Below are positions 10,991-22,110 of a stretch of DNA of 64,000 bases, in pieces. Under the pieces are notes generated by a model. It made no database searches and was not told the DNA's origin. It saw only the letters and a list, made by a program, of their open reading frames with translations. Each line of letters begins with the position of its first letter. The first letter of the stretch is position 1. The stretch is from Delphinapterus leucas (lineage: Eukaryota; Chordata; Mammalia; Artiodactyla; Monodontidae), in NCBI RefSeq assembly GCF_002288925.2, contig NW_022098076.1, positions 73,054,923 through 73,118,922 on the forward strand, in the 5' to 3' direction. Made by a program: the position numbers and the translations under genes.

Positions 10991-12175
10991 GGATTAACCT
11001 ACCCAAGGTCTTAAAGCTGTAGGGCTGAGTACCAAACCCAAGCAATCTGAATCTGCTATTACCTACTACATAAAGTTATAAGAATATACGTTATATATGA
11101 AAATAACTTATCTCTAGAGATAGGCAGAGACATCCAGAAGCACCTGTAACTATCTCTCACACCCTACCCTGCCCCTCCCTTTTCTTCAAAGTATTAAGTA
11201 GGCCTTTAGGCCTAGACCCATGAGAAAATATCCTCAGCAGTGAAATTGGACTAAGGTTATCTTTTCCACCAATGCCAGAGTCAAAACTAGAAGAGGAAAA
11301 CCAATCGCTACAGGTGCCCTGGCGTAGACGGGTTACAAACACAGCTGCACTTGTGCCTTGCTTTTAAGTGAGATATCATTTTACTTTGTAAACCATACCA
11401 ATATGCTTCATTTGGTATTTAATACTTGAAAAGTTACACAAAATCTGTGTCCAGTGATCCTTGATGACAAAGCCTTAGTGACCCAATCCTTTTCCAGGCC
11501 TAATGATATTTTGCTCCGGAAGCCTCATGCTGTATCTCATATGAAACAAATAAGGCACTCATGCATAAAATTAATACAGTAAGCTCTCTAGGCAGTGATA
11601 AATTTGGAAAGGAAACAGGCCCTCATAGTCATTTCATCCCTCTTGAAAGCAGATTTCCTATAAAACCCTGAGTCACCTACACCTTGACTTGTAAGGCTCT
11701 TTTAGAAATTATGCTATCATTCCCATGAAACCCAATAGGGCATGTGCAGTCAAGGTGGAAATAAAGGTGCAATGAAGCTGTGGAGAAAATGCTTAGAAAT
11801 ATGACCACTGCATCTTACGTGGAAAGGCGATTGATCTCTAAGCACTGAGAGAGCTCTCAGCTTGCCCTCTGCCATTAAGTTATCCTCACCAGGCTGCTCC
11901 TTTCTGTTTACCTGTGTGTAAATGGGTCCTGAGTGCTCTTCTTATATGTAGGAGAGCTGAAGGTGATTGCATGCCTTGGAAACTGTGATTAGCAGCAGTA
12001 TCACGATACCAACATGGAAAAGCAGGGTTGCCTTCACTTCTTTAAAAACCACTAAAAAACACCTCTACTTCGGAAAGCATGAATCTCATGAGGACATTCA
12101 CAAATAAAACCCATGTGACCTAGGAAACATGTCTTAGTCACCCACACAGTGAGTCTTACTGCTGAGGTTTGAACT
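10991..12175. other. Repeat-poor stretch; possible non-coding conservation
   Basis: About 1.2 kb without a recognised transposon. The part at 11440-11720 has several AT-rich, homeodomain-like words ('cctaatgatattttgc', 'cataaaattaatacag') and little low-complexity sequence. No coding signal is seen. Confidence 0.4.
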
Positions 12176-13945
12176 TTTTTTGTTTTTAACATCTTTACTG
12201 GAGTATAATTGCTTTACAATGGTGTGTTAGTTTCTGCTGTAAAACAAAGTGAATCAGCTGTATGTATACATAGATCCCCACATCCCCTCCCTCTAGCGTC
12301 TCCCTCCCACCCTCCCTACCCCACCCCTCTAGGTGATCACAAAGCACCGAGCTGATCTCCCTGTGCTATGCAGCTGCTTCCCACTAGCTGTCTATTTTAC
12401 ATTTGGTAGTGTATATATGTCCATGCCACTCTCTCACTTCGTCCCAGCTTAACCTTCCCCCTGCCTGTGTCCTCAAGTCCATTCTCTACAACTGCAGCTT
12501 TATTCCTGTCATGCTGTTCTTTTTTTAGATTCCATATATGTGTGTTAGCATACGGTATTTGTTTTTCTCCTTCTGACTTACTTCACTCTGTATGACAGAC
12601 TCTAGGTCCATCCACCTCACTACAAATAACTCAATTTCCTTTCTTGGCTGAGTAATATTCCATTGTGTATATGTGCCACACCTTCTGTATCCATTCATCT
12701 GTCCATGGACACTTGGACAAGGTTGCTTCCATGTCCTGGCTATTGTAAACAGAGTAGAGCTGCAATGAACACTGTGGTGCATGACTCTTTTTGAATTGTG
12801 GTTTTCTCAGGGTATATGCCAAGTAGTGGGATGGCTGGGTCGTATGGTAGTTCTATTTAGTTTTTTAAGGAACCTCCATACTGTTCTCCATAGTGGCTGT
12901 ATCAATTTACATTCCCACCAACAGTGCAAGAGGTTCCCTTTTCTCTACAGTTCCCTTTTCTCTACACCCTCTCCAGCATTTGTTGTTTGTAGATTTTTTG
13001 ATGATGGCCATTCTGACAGGTGTGAGGTGATAACTCACTGCAGTTTTGATTTGCATTTCTCTAATGATTAGTGATGTTGAGCATCCTTTCATATGTTTGT
13101 TGGCAATCTTCTTTGGAGAAATGTCTATTTAGGTTTTCTGCCCATTTTCGGATTGGGTTGTTTGTCTTTTTGATATTGAGCTACATGAGCTGCTTATAAA
13201 TTTTGGAGATAATCCTTTGTCAGTTGCTTCATTTGCAAAGATTTTCTCCCATTCTGAGGGCTGTCTTTTTGTCTTGTTTATGGTTTCCTTTGCTGTGCAA
13301 AAGCTTTTAAGATTCTTTAGGTCCCATTTGCTTATTTTTGTTTTTATTTCCATTTCTCTAGGAGGTGGGTCAAAAAGGATCTTGCTGTGATTTAAGTCAT
13401 AATGTGTTCTCCCTATGTTTTCCTCTAAGAGTTTTATAGTATCTGGCCTTACATTTAGGTCTTTAATCCATTTTGAGTTTATTTTTGTATACGGTGTCAG
13501 GGAGTGTTCTAATTTCATTCTTTTACATGTAGCTGTCCAGTTATCCCAGAACCACTTATTGAAGAGACTGTCTTTTCTCCATTGTATATTCTTGCCTGCT
13601 TTATCAAAGATAAGGTGACCATATGTGCATGGATTTATCTCTGGGCTTTCTATCCTGCTCCATTGATCTATATTTCTGTTTTTGTGCCAGTACCATACTG
13701 TCTTGATTACTGTAGCTTTGTAGTGTAGTCTGAAGTCAGGGAGTCTGATTTCTCCAGCTGTTTTTCTCTCTCAAGATTGCTTTGGCTATTCGGGGTCTTT
13801 TGTGTTTCCATACAAATTGTGAAACTTTTCTCTAGTTCTCTGAAAAATGCCATTGGTAGTTTGATACGGATTGCACTGAATCTGTAGATTGCTTTGGGTA
13901 GTATAGTCATTTTCACAGTGTTGGTTCTTCCAATCCAAGAACTGA
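12176..13945 (-). mobile_element. 5'-truncated L1, ORF2 C-terminal half plus 3' UTR
   Basis: On the minus strand the order is late ORF2, then the 3' UTR ending at a poly-T-like edge (12174-12187 on plus). Conceptual translation gives typical L1 ORF2 text: '[20 protein letters not shown]' near 13930-13870, '[20 protein letters not shown]' near 13480, and 'WIQKVWHIYTMEYYSAKK' near 12690-12640. Frameshifts and stops break the frame. The 3' UTR (12176-12520) has the pyrimidine-rich cetartiodactyl type. The left flank 'gaggtttgaact' (12164) and the right 'gggttttgaact' (13962) could be a diverged target duplication. Confidence 0.93.
12936..12967. repeat. Tandem duplication inside the L1
   Basis: 'gttcccttttctctacag' is followed at once by 'ttcccttttctctacacc', giving a ~16-bp unit twice. 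This small slippage happened after or during L1 insertion. Confidence 0.8.
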
Positions 13946-15727
13946 ACGACATTTTGAAAGTGGGTTTTGAACTCTGAAAACTGAACGATACTGCATTCAA
14001 AAATTCACATTTAGAGGTTTGGAAGAACAAAGAGGGTAACCATTGCTACATGGTTCCCATTAGACCTCCCTGAGGAGAAAATGAAGTGTTTGATCTATTT
14101 AGGGAATACATTGTTTATTGACTTTATGTGTCATGTTATACTTGAGTAGCATCTGAGAAAAATAAGGGACTCTGAGTGAAATGATCCTGAGGATGGTGAT
14201 TGCTGGTTTTACTTCACCAAGCTCAAGAAAGAGCATCTGTCATGAACTTCAGATGCCTGCTGTGGCATATTTTTTATTTTCACTGCAACTCCAGTTGTAG
14301 GGTGAGTTTTTAGAATGTATGTGTCTCATGTTGCTACTGTACACTCAGTAAGTTACATATGTGGATGTGTTTGATGGATTCCTTTTGAGCTTGTTGTTTG
14401 CTATTGTGTCATTTTGAAGAAAATGAAAAAAACAAACAATAGCTTCTAAGCTTCTCTTTTCCAAAAGGGGAACTGGCTACCATTTTACCTTTTAGCTGTT
14501 CCAGGCTGGGGGCCCTCAATCAGTGTAGTTTACATACTAAATTAATCACTTGAGTCTCTATGGAAAATGAAAGGCAAGCTACAACACACCTCAAGGGGAT
14601 TCCAAGGTGCAGAAATGTGACCTTGTTTCTGTATAACCAAGGCATTAATATTAATAGTGAGTTTGCTGTGCTTGCTTAGCAAGCAACCCTTCTCCCCAGA
14701 GTATTCTCACAGCACTGACAATACCCCCTGGTTCTGATTCTGTTTCCTGACTTTGAAGTTCAGGCACCAGGATGTTAGCATTTTCTTGCAGATTCCTCCC
14801 TTTCCTTACAGGTCAGAAGGAGCCCAAACTCAGCCTTCAACTGAAATAGAGACTTCGTTCCATAGTTACACAGTGATTTCCCTTCCTCCACCCTCCCTCA
14901 ATGAAGGGTTATTTTCCTTCTATTTCCCCCAACCTTGTATTATGCTGAATTCCAATAGTAACATTTCCAATAGTAACAGTCCTACATCCTTGAATTATGG
15001 GAAGCAGGATTAATTAAATGTTAACTGAAAAGTAATATCTTCTAAGTGCACATATGAAGTTCCCAGAAAAATACAACCCACCAGAAAACAAACTGTATTC
15101 TACTCACCGTGATCAGATTTCCTCTCTCATGAGCACAGTTTTGTACCTCACACTTCGTTTTAGTGGTACACATCTTTGGAAATCTGGAGAAAATAATGTA
15201 AATGTTATAATTACTGGCAAATAATATGACACAGCTTGTTCAGGATGGTAGATTTTTATGTGTTACTACTAGTGTTTATTTGTAAAGCATTTCAATGAAC
15301 AACAGTTAAGATCACCCCGTCTTGTACACCATAAATAAATCACTCTAAAAAGCTACTCCTACACATTAGAGCTGCCACAGTACACATAGGGTCATTTGGG
15401 ATTATGAGAGACAGAGTCAGTTTCCTAGCGTCTGTTTTGGCTTTTTGAAGGACGATCAGATCTCTGTGCAAAAACAGACACAAGGATTCTCTATGTAACA
15501 AGACAGGATGTCCTCCTATCGCATTCAACAGCTGCTAACAGGAATCATTGCTAGAATGATGATCATTGTAAACTCACTTAAATCTACATCACTCTTTTCT
15601 TCTCTCGTATAATTGTATCTTACGGTAGGCGTGCACAAATAATTCTCAATACTGGAAAAATAACTGTCTGCCTAGAACCCCAATGCACTAAAACGTTAAA
15701 CCTGAAATGTTTGAAAGTCCATGTTGT
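13946..15727. other. No recognised feature
   Basis: About 1.8 kb of unique-looking sequence. It contains a small direct repeat 'tccaatagtaaca' twice near 14950-14980. Open frames are short and lie on both strands. Confidence 0.45.
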
Positions 15728-15840
15728 TTACCCCAATCATTTTATAGATGAGAAGGCGAAGCCCCAAAGAGAGAGGTTTGCAGAGATAACACAGTAACAG
15801 AACATAGTATATAACTGTACAGAATTGGGATAGCTAGAAT
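15728..15840 (-). mobile_element. Probable MIR remnant
   Basis: 'cattttatagatgagaaggc', 'gaagccccaaagagagaggt' and 'ataacacagtaacagaacat' resemble the MIR core in reverse ('cattttacagatgaggaaac ... tcacacagctagtaa'). Short and weak. Confidence 0.45.
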
Positions 15841-16125
15841 ATTACAGCAGAATTTTCTGTTTAAAATAATGGATTAAACACTCATTTTTATCTCTTCTTT
15901 ATACCACTAAAACATTAGTATTCAATACAAACTCATAACAGTAAAGAAAATGAGAAATGAGGCAGCTTGCAGGGTAGACAGAGGTGTATATGACAAGCTG
16001 AAAACAAAGCTAACTTGAAATGCCAGGAAAAACAATTGCTATACAAAAGAAGAGTATAATCATAGTTAGCCGTCAGACCTATCCTAAAACCAGATATTTT
16101 AGAACTGGTGAGATAATTCAACCTA

Positions 16126-16660
16126 ACAAGCATCTATTGAGCATTTACTATAGACAGAGAACTGCTGAAGTTACATGTTGAACAAGAAAACATTCTTGTT
16201 GTTCAGGAGCTTAGGTCTGGTGGGGTAGATGACGAATATGCCAAACATATAGATAATCTAATTATCATGTAAGGCATCCTCATATACATTCTATGGAATG
16301 GGGCAAGTAACTTGTGGTAGTTCAAAAAGAGAAAGACAATTCAGATTGTAGAATCCAGAAAGACTTATTAGACTTTAGCCTTAAAAGATAGGATTTTGAA
16401 AATTAAGAAATGACAGTGGGAAAGCCTTTCATGCGGGGAGACTAGGGAGAGCTAAGTTGTGTATGCTAGGAAGGAACACTCATATTTGGGAATGGTGAGT
16501 AGATTGGTAAGCGTGAGCATGGGATGAATCAGGAATTGCCACGGAGAATGCATTTGCCAGATCATGGAAGCCTGGAATCCCAGAGAAAGGAATTTGGATA
16601 TATTTACAATATTTAAGCAGCATGGAGCCCTTGAATATATATGGTACAGGAGAAAAGTAA
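16126..16660 (-). mobile_element. L2 3' region in reverse
   Basis: 'gcatctattgagcatttact', 'catgttgaacaagaaaacat' and 'caggagcttaggtctggtgg' follow the reverse of the L2 3' end. Further on, 'gaatggtgagtagattgg' and similar text is too diverged to align by eye, so the far boundary is a guess. Confidence 0.5.
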
Positions 16661-16689
16661 TCATATGTTAAAAATCAATCTAATAAAGG

Positions 16690-16995
16690 TATGATTTAAA
16701 TCCAATAAAACGCACCTGTGTTTTTAAGAGTTTGATGAGTTCTGACAAAAGTATACACTGTGTAACCACCATCCTGATCAAGATATAGAATATTTCCATC
16801 ACCCCAAAAGTTCCCTCAGGACTTTTCCCAGTCAGTCCCTCCACTGCCTACCCAGGCAACTACTGATTTGATTTCTATCACTATAGATACACCTTGTCTG
16901 TTCTGCAAATTTATATAAATGGAGTTATAGAGTATTTATTCTTTTGTGTCTGGCTCAACGCACTCGGTTTGTTGAGCTTGATTTTGCCTTGCTGT
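16690..16995 (-). mobile_element. Old L1 3' UTR in reverse
   Basis: 'gtgtaaccaccatcctgatc', 'aagatatagaatatttccat', 'caccccaaaagttccctc' and 'ttatataaatggagttatag' are standard words of old L1 3' ends on the reverse strand. The coding part is missing. Confidence 0.7.
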
Positions 16996-17059
16996 TCCCT
17001 GCCATGTACATCAAAAGGAAACTCCTCCATTAACAGAGCTTGCCCACCTTCACAGTCTC

Positions 17060-17590
17060 TGTTCCAGTTATCTATTGCTGTGTAACAAAACCACCCCAAA
17101 ACTAAATTTAAAATAGCAGTAAGCACTTATTCTCCTTAGGAGTCAGCCAAACGGCAGGACTTGATGGGAACAGCTCATCTATGCTCCAAATGGCATGAGT
17201 CGGGCAGTTCATCTGGGGTTGGAGGTATTCACTTCCCAGATGACTCACTAATATAGCTGGCCAGTTAGTGCTGGCTTCTGGCTGAGAGCTTGCCCAGGGC
17301 TATCAGTCAGGGGCCTCAGTTCTTCACCATATAGGCCTCTCCTCAGGGCTGCTCGGGCTTCCTCTCAGCATGGTGGCTGGATTCCAAGAACTAGTTTTTT
17401 AAGAGACAGGAAGTAGAAGTAGGTGATCTTTTAAGGCCTGGTCTCAGAAACTGACACAACATCACTTCCACTGTATTCTGTTAGTGAAGCAGTAACAGAA
17501 TTTATCCAGAATCAAGGGGCAGAGACATCAACCATCACCTCTTGAGGAAGGGAACACCAAAGAATTTGCAGCCATTTTTAATCCAACACA
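17060..17590 (-). mobile_element. MaLR (MLT1-like) solo LTR
   Basis: Plus-strand text begins 'tgttccagttatctattgct' and 'gtgtaacaaaaccacccc', the reverse of the MaLR LTR 3' end, and finishes 'ccaacaca' about 530 bp later. Inside are 'gggcctcagttcttcacc' and 'atggtggctggattccaag'. No internal retroviral sequence is attached. The exact subfamily is uncertain. Confidence 0.65.
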
Positions 17591-17984
17591 CCTTCCCATT
17601 CAAGGCCTCTTTAATAGATTTATTCAATGGCAAAGGAAACCTATGCTAGCCATCTACAGAAATTAACCTAGACGTTTTGTCAGACATTGGATGAAAACCA
17701 ACCAGGAAAGTAGATGACCAAGATGAACAAACCAGATAATGGTGAGGGAATCAGAACTGATACAAATAGTTGAAATAACTTGGTTCCATCTTAAGTTTAA
17801 TTCTATTTTACTTAATTTGTAATTACCCCCAAAGATAATAAAGAGAATATTATTACATTGATAAAATAAGCACAGTGTTACTTTTTATTTTTTTAAAGGA
17901 TTCTGAGAACAAGAATGGATTCCCAGAAATTATATATAATTATCAAAATACGAAATTCACTAAAGAGATTGAATCTTAGAATGA
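17591..17984. other. No recognised feature
   Basis: AT-rich unique-looking stretch between the MaLR LTR and an old L1 fragment. Confidence 0.4.
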
Positions 17985-18370
17985 ATATGGCTGAAGACCA
18001 AGTTGGACATCTGAAAGATAACAAAAAAATAAATCACTTGAAATTTAAAGCTAAAAGACAAAATAATGAAGCAGAGAAAAATTAAAGCACAGAGAAGATC
18101 AATCCAGAAGGTACAACATCTGTCTACTAGGCATTCCACAAGGAAAATACAGAGAGAATTAAAAAGGAAAGGCGAGCAAAGAAAAGAAAAAGTTACTAAA
18201 AAATATATATATATAGCATTTTCAGATGGAAAAGTCACCTAATGTCAAGAAGACTGAATGACAAAAGGCTCACACTTCGTGGTCTTGGGTGAAATTTTGG
18301 AGGTCTGAAATTAAAGAGAAAGCTCTAGAAGTCTCCAGAGAGGGTGATAAATCTGGTATTATATTTCCTT
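17985..18370 (+). mobile_element. Ancient L1 ORF1-region fragment
   Basis: 'gaagatcaatccagaaggta' then 'caacatctgtctactaggca' and 'agctctagaagtctccagag' follow the old L1M ORF1 consensus order ('gatcaatccagaaggtccaa', 'gaagatcctaaaagcttcca'). The coding frame is gone. An internal TA run is present at 18204-18215. Confidence 0.5.
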
Positions 18371-18519
18371 CTCTCTGGATCTAGACATGAACTTCTTGGT
18401 TTAGTTTTATGATGAATACAACTTACAGAATCATAAAATAATATGTAGTGTTCATTGTTTTAATTTTTATAATTAACCTATGGCAGATCTCAAAATCTTA
18501 GAATAAATCTCTCTCAAAT

Positions 18520-18562
18520 TATATATATACATGTGTATATATATACATATATATACACACAA
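18520..18562. repeat. TA/CA-rich microsatellite
   Basis: Alternating 'atatatatacatgtgtatat' type sequence. Likely length-variable. Confidence 0.85.
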
Positions 18563-18744
18563 GTACATTTTTCCATATATATACCTATGCACAAATGACA
18601 CATAAACACATACTGTACCTGTATATACTATGTATGTCTATATCCTTATACACCTCTCCTCTATAAAACAAACAAGCAAAAAAACAAAAAACAAAAAAAC
18701 CCCAATAGAACAGCTGACCAGAGGAGTGAAAAAGAGTGGCAGAG

Positions 18745-18936
18745 GGGCTTCCCTGGTGGCGCAGTGGTTGAGAGTCCGCCTGCCGATGCAGGGTACACGG
18801 GTTCGTGCCCTGGTCCAGGAGGATCCCACATGCCGCGGAGCAGCTGGGCCCGTGAGCCGTGGCCGCTGAGCCTGCGCGTCAGGAGCCTGTGCTCCGCAAT
18901 GGGAGAGGCCACAGCAGTGAGAGGCCCGCGTCCCGC

Positions 18937-18958
<22 letters not shown>
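18745..18958 (+). mobile_element. CHR-type SINE, short young form
   Basis: Starts 'gggcttccctggtggcgcag' and ends 'gcgtcccgc' followed by a run of more than 20 A. A 16-bp target duplication is clear: 18729-18744 'aaaaagagtggcagag' and 18959-18974, with one mismatch. The long pure A-tail argues for a recent insertion. Confidence 0.96.
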
Positions 18959-18967
<9 letters not shown>

Positions 18968-18974
18968 GGCAGAG

Positions 18975-19921
18975 AGTGTAGTTATGTTAATTTCCTAATT
19001 TTACATAATTAAACACTTAAAATTAATGGCTCAAAAACCAGAGGTTTAGGTAATTTACAGTTCTAGAGTAATAATTAGAAGAACTAAAAATAACAAAAAA
19101 TCCAGAAGTGAGAAGTGGATAGGACATATATACTAAATTCCTTAGTTTTTCTAGTGGTAAATATACAGAGGTTAAAGTCATCAAATCAAGAAATAAGTTT
19201 AGAAGTATGCCATTTAGCATTACTGAAGTAACCAACTTTTGGAGGAGGTAGGAATGGGAAGGGAGGCCAAGACACATCCATCCTATTGCCCCCCAAGAAG
19301 GGGCAGGACCCTTTTTTGGAACAGCAGCTCTTGAGCTGAAGGCAAACCCTTGCTAAGCAGCTGGGGACTGAGAACTTCAGTCCTGGAGGGGATGTCGGTG
19401 TGGCACCACAGCATCCACTACAGTGAGCAGCTGTAGTTGTCTTTCATACCTCTGAGCTCATATAAATGGAACTCAATAATTGGGATTTTTGTCGTGTAGA
19501 TATTTCCTAGGTCACTCAGTAATTATGAGGTGGTTCTTTCTCATTTGTATTAAAAATATTATTAGTGTTACAAATGGCATAGAAATAATTTCAAGTAATT
19601 CCTTCCAACATGAGTATCTTTTTGTAATAGACTCTCTCTAGATTCATGTTTAACTAGGACATATTTGCTCAAACCCTCCAGAACATAAGGAATATTCCTT
19701 TTCTGACGCAAAATGAAGCCTTAAAAGTGTGTGTGAAAATCACATCTTTTCTTACTACAAATTCTCTGTTAAATTTATTCTACTTCTACTCTGCACCACG
19801 AAAAGATAATAGCACATATGCAATTCCACCACTTCTTTGCCTACAGGGTACAACTACAGTAAAATTTTGTTAATTCTGTTCCACTAAGTTAGATTTATAA
19901 TTATTGTAACAGAGGATGGAT
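18975..19921. other. No recognised feature
   Basis: AT-rich stretch. Part of 19040-19290 may be an old LINE, but no diagnostic words are kept. 19270-19440 is more GC-rich and unique-looking. Confidence 0.4.
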
Positions 19922-19935
19922 TGACATTCATTTTT

Positions 19936-20307
19936 TAGTCACTTTTTATATGATTTTTTAAATTTTTATTTATTTATTATTTTATTTTTGGCTGCATTGG
20001 GTCTTTGTTGCTGCGTGCGGACTTTCTAGTTGTGGCGAGTGGGGGCTACCCTTCGTTGCAGTGCGTGGGCTTCTCATTGCGGTGGCTTCTCTTGTTGTGG
20101 AACATGGGCTCTAGGTGCACGGGCTTCAGTAGTTGTGGCACACAGGCTCAGTAGTTGTGGCTTGTGGGCTCTAGAGCACAGGCTCAGTAGTTGTGGCGCA
20201 CGGGATTAGTTGCTCCATGGCATGTGGGATCTTCCCGGACCGGGGCTCGAACCTGTGTCCCCTGCACTGGCCGGCTGGTTCTTAACCACTGCACCACCAG
20301 GGAAGCC
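19936..20307 (-). mobile_element. CHR-type SINE, long form, minus strand
   Basis: Reverse-complement CHR: A/T-rich tail at 19956-19997, 'ggctgcattgggtctttgtt', repeated 'cagtagttgtgg' blocks, and the tRNA-like head at 20225-20307 ending 'accagggaagcc'. A perfect 14-bp direct repeat 'tgacattcattttt' flanks it at 19922-19935 and 20308-20321. About 20 bp beyond the usual tail (19936-19955) lie inside the duplication. Confidence 0.94.
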
Positions 20308-20483
20308 TGACATTCATTTTTATTCTATGATTTTTAAAATAATACCTTTATAGTTTTTACAAAAAAATTATACGTATTCATAAAATGTTCAACAATTACA
20401 TAAAGTATAAAGAACAAGGCAATTAATCACTTAAATCACACCGCTCAAAAATAACCAGTATTAACATCACTCTAGATATATCT

Positions 20484-20545
20484 CTGTACAGATGCATAAG
20501 TGGATGGGAGGATGAATGGATGAATGGGTGGGTGGATGGAGGGTG
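20484..20545. repeat. (GGAT/GATG)n imperfect microsatellite
   Basis: 'gatgggaggatgaatggatg' and 'ggtgggtggatggagggtga' show repeated GGAT/GATG words with substitutions. Confidence 0.8.
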
Positions 20546-20706
20546 ATAAGATAGATAACTTTAAAAGTTTATATAAATGGGACTACATGTACATACTACA
20601 AATCTTTCTCATATTTATAAGAGAGTAATGACTATGTGTCAAATTCTTAAAATATTTGTGACAATAATCTTCTGGCCCCTTAAAGCATCTCATTAGAAAT
20701 TATTGC

Positions 20707-21021
20707 GGGGCTTCCCTGGTGGCGCAGTGGTTGAGAATCTGCCTGCTAATGCAGGGGACACGGGTTCAAGCCCTGGTCTGGGAAGATCCCACATGCCGCG
20801 GAGCAACTAGGCCTGTGAGCCACAACTACTGAGCCTGCGCGTCTGGAGCCTGTGCTCCACAACAAGAGAGGCTGCGATAGTGAGAGGCCCGCACACTGCG
20901 ATGAAGAGTGGCCCCTGCTTGCCACAACTAGAGAAAGCCCTCGCACAGAAACGAAGACCCAACACAGCAGAAATAAATGAATTAATTAATAAACTCCTAC
21001 CCCCAACATCTTAAAAAAAAA
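20707..21021 (+). mobile_element. CHR-type SINE, long form
   Basis: Starts 'gggcttccctggtggcgcag', B-box-like 'gggttcaagccc', long body, and a tail with 'aataaatgaattaattaata' and an A-run. The left flank 'aaattattg' and right flank 'aaattactg' suggest the target duplication. The right copy was then used as the insertion site of the adjoining L1 fragment. Confidence 0.93.
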
Positions 21022-21038
21022 AAATTACTGTGCTTTGT

Positions 21039-21616
21039 CATGCATCCCAGTGTTCATTGCAGGACTATTTACAATAGCCAGGACATGGAAGCAACCTAAA
21101 TGTCCATCAACAGAGGAATGGATAAAGAAGATATAGTACATATATACAATGGAATATTACTCAGCCATAAAAAGGGACAAAACTGTGTCATTTGCAGAGA
21201 CATGGATGGACATAGAGACTGTCATACAGAGTGAAGTTAAGTCAGAAAGAGAAAAACAAATATCGTATGTTAATGCATATATGTGGAATCTAGAAAACCG
21301 GTACAGCTGATCTTATTTGCAAAGCAGAAGTAGAGACACAGACATAGAGAACAAATGTATGGATAACAAGTGGGGGGTGAGATGAATTGAGAGATTGGGA
21401 TTGACATATATCCACTACTATGTACAAAATAGATAACTAAAGAGAACCTACTGTATAGCACAGGGAACTCTACTCAGTGCTGTGTGATGACCTAAACGGG
21501 AAGGAAATCCAAAAAAGAGGGGATATATGTACACATATGGCTGATTCACTTTTCTGTAGAGCAGAAACTGACACAGCAGTGTAAAGCAACTATACTCCAA
21601 TTAAAAAAAAAGAAAA
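21039..21616 (+). mobile_element. 5'-truncated L1: end of ORF2 plus 3' UTR
   Basis: Opens with late ORF2 text ('caatagccaggacatggaag', 'tcagccataaaaagggac'), runs through the L1 3' UTR ('gcacagggaactctactcag', 'gaaactgacacagcagtgta') and ends in an A-rich tail. The flanks 21022-21038 and 21617-21633 (about 'aaattactgtgctttgt') match at 15 of 17 positions, a target duplication. It lies immediately after the CHR SINE tail. Confidence 0.92.
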
Positions 21617-21734
21617 AAATTATTATGCTTTGTGAACTAGCCTTTTTCCAGTTTCATTTTAAATTAAATCATTTCTGAATTTATAATGTTTGTTCTCATA
21701 ATAAAAGCAATGCTAACATATAGTAAACATTTAC

Positions 21735-21925
21735 AGTGTGTGAGACTATGTTAAGCACTTTTACAAGGGCCATCTCATTCAGTAATTCCAATACACCCAT
21801 AAAAAAAGTGAATCTGAATAGAGAGGTTAAGCCACGTGTCCCAGGTCACACAGCAAAGTATTGCACTGGATCTGAACCCAGGCATTTGGATTCCAGAGCC
21901 TGCACTCTTAAGCACTACTCCATAC
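21735..21925 (-). mobile_element. MIR SINE remnant
   Basis: 'agagaggttaagccacgtgt', 'cccaggtcacacagcaaagt', 'ctggatctgaacccaggca' and 'ccagagcctgcactcttaag' are the reverse of the MIR core and 5' part. Good preservation for a MIR. Confidence 0.75.
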
Positions 21926-22034
21926 AAAATTAATAACCCCCTCATTAAGATAACGCAGTAGCAAGACCAAGAAATTAATCACATTTTATTTCTCATTTGA
22001 ATTTCCAGTGTCTTAAACTCATGACAATACACTT

Positions 22035-22110
22035 CCATATTCAGTAAGTAATTATTAAGAATCTACTAAATATCAGGCATTGTGCTATGGGACAAAGAAT
22101 TAAGGGGAAA
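22035..22110 (-). mobile_element. L2 3' end remnant in reverse
   Basis: 'ttattaagaatctactaaat' followed by 'atcaggcattgtgctatggg' is the reverse of the L2 3' tail. Short fragment. Confidence 0.5.

Noticed and set aside
12525..12782. 85-codon minus-strand frame that looks protein-like
   Set aside because: It is the end of L1 ORF2, part of the truncated L1 at 12176-13945, not a host gene.
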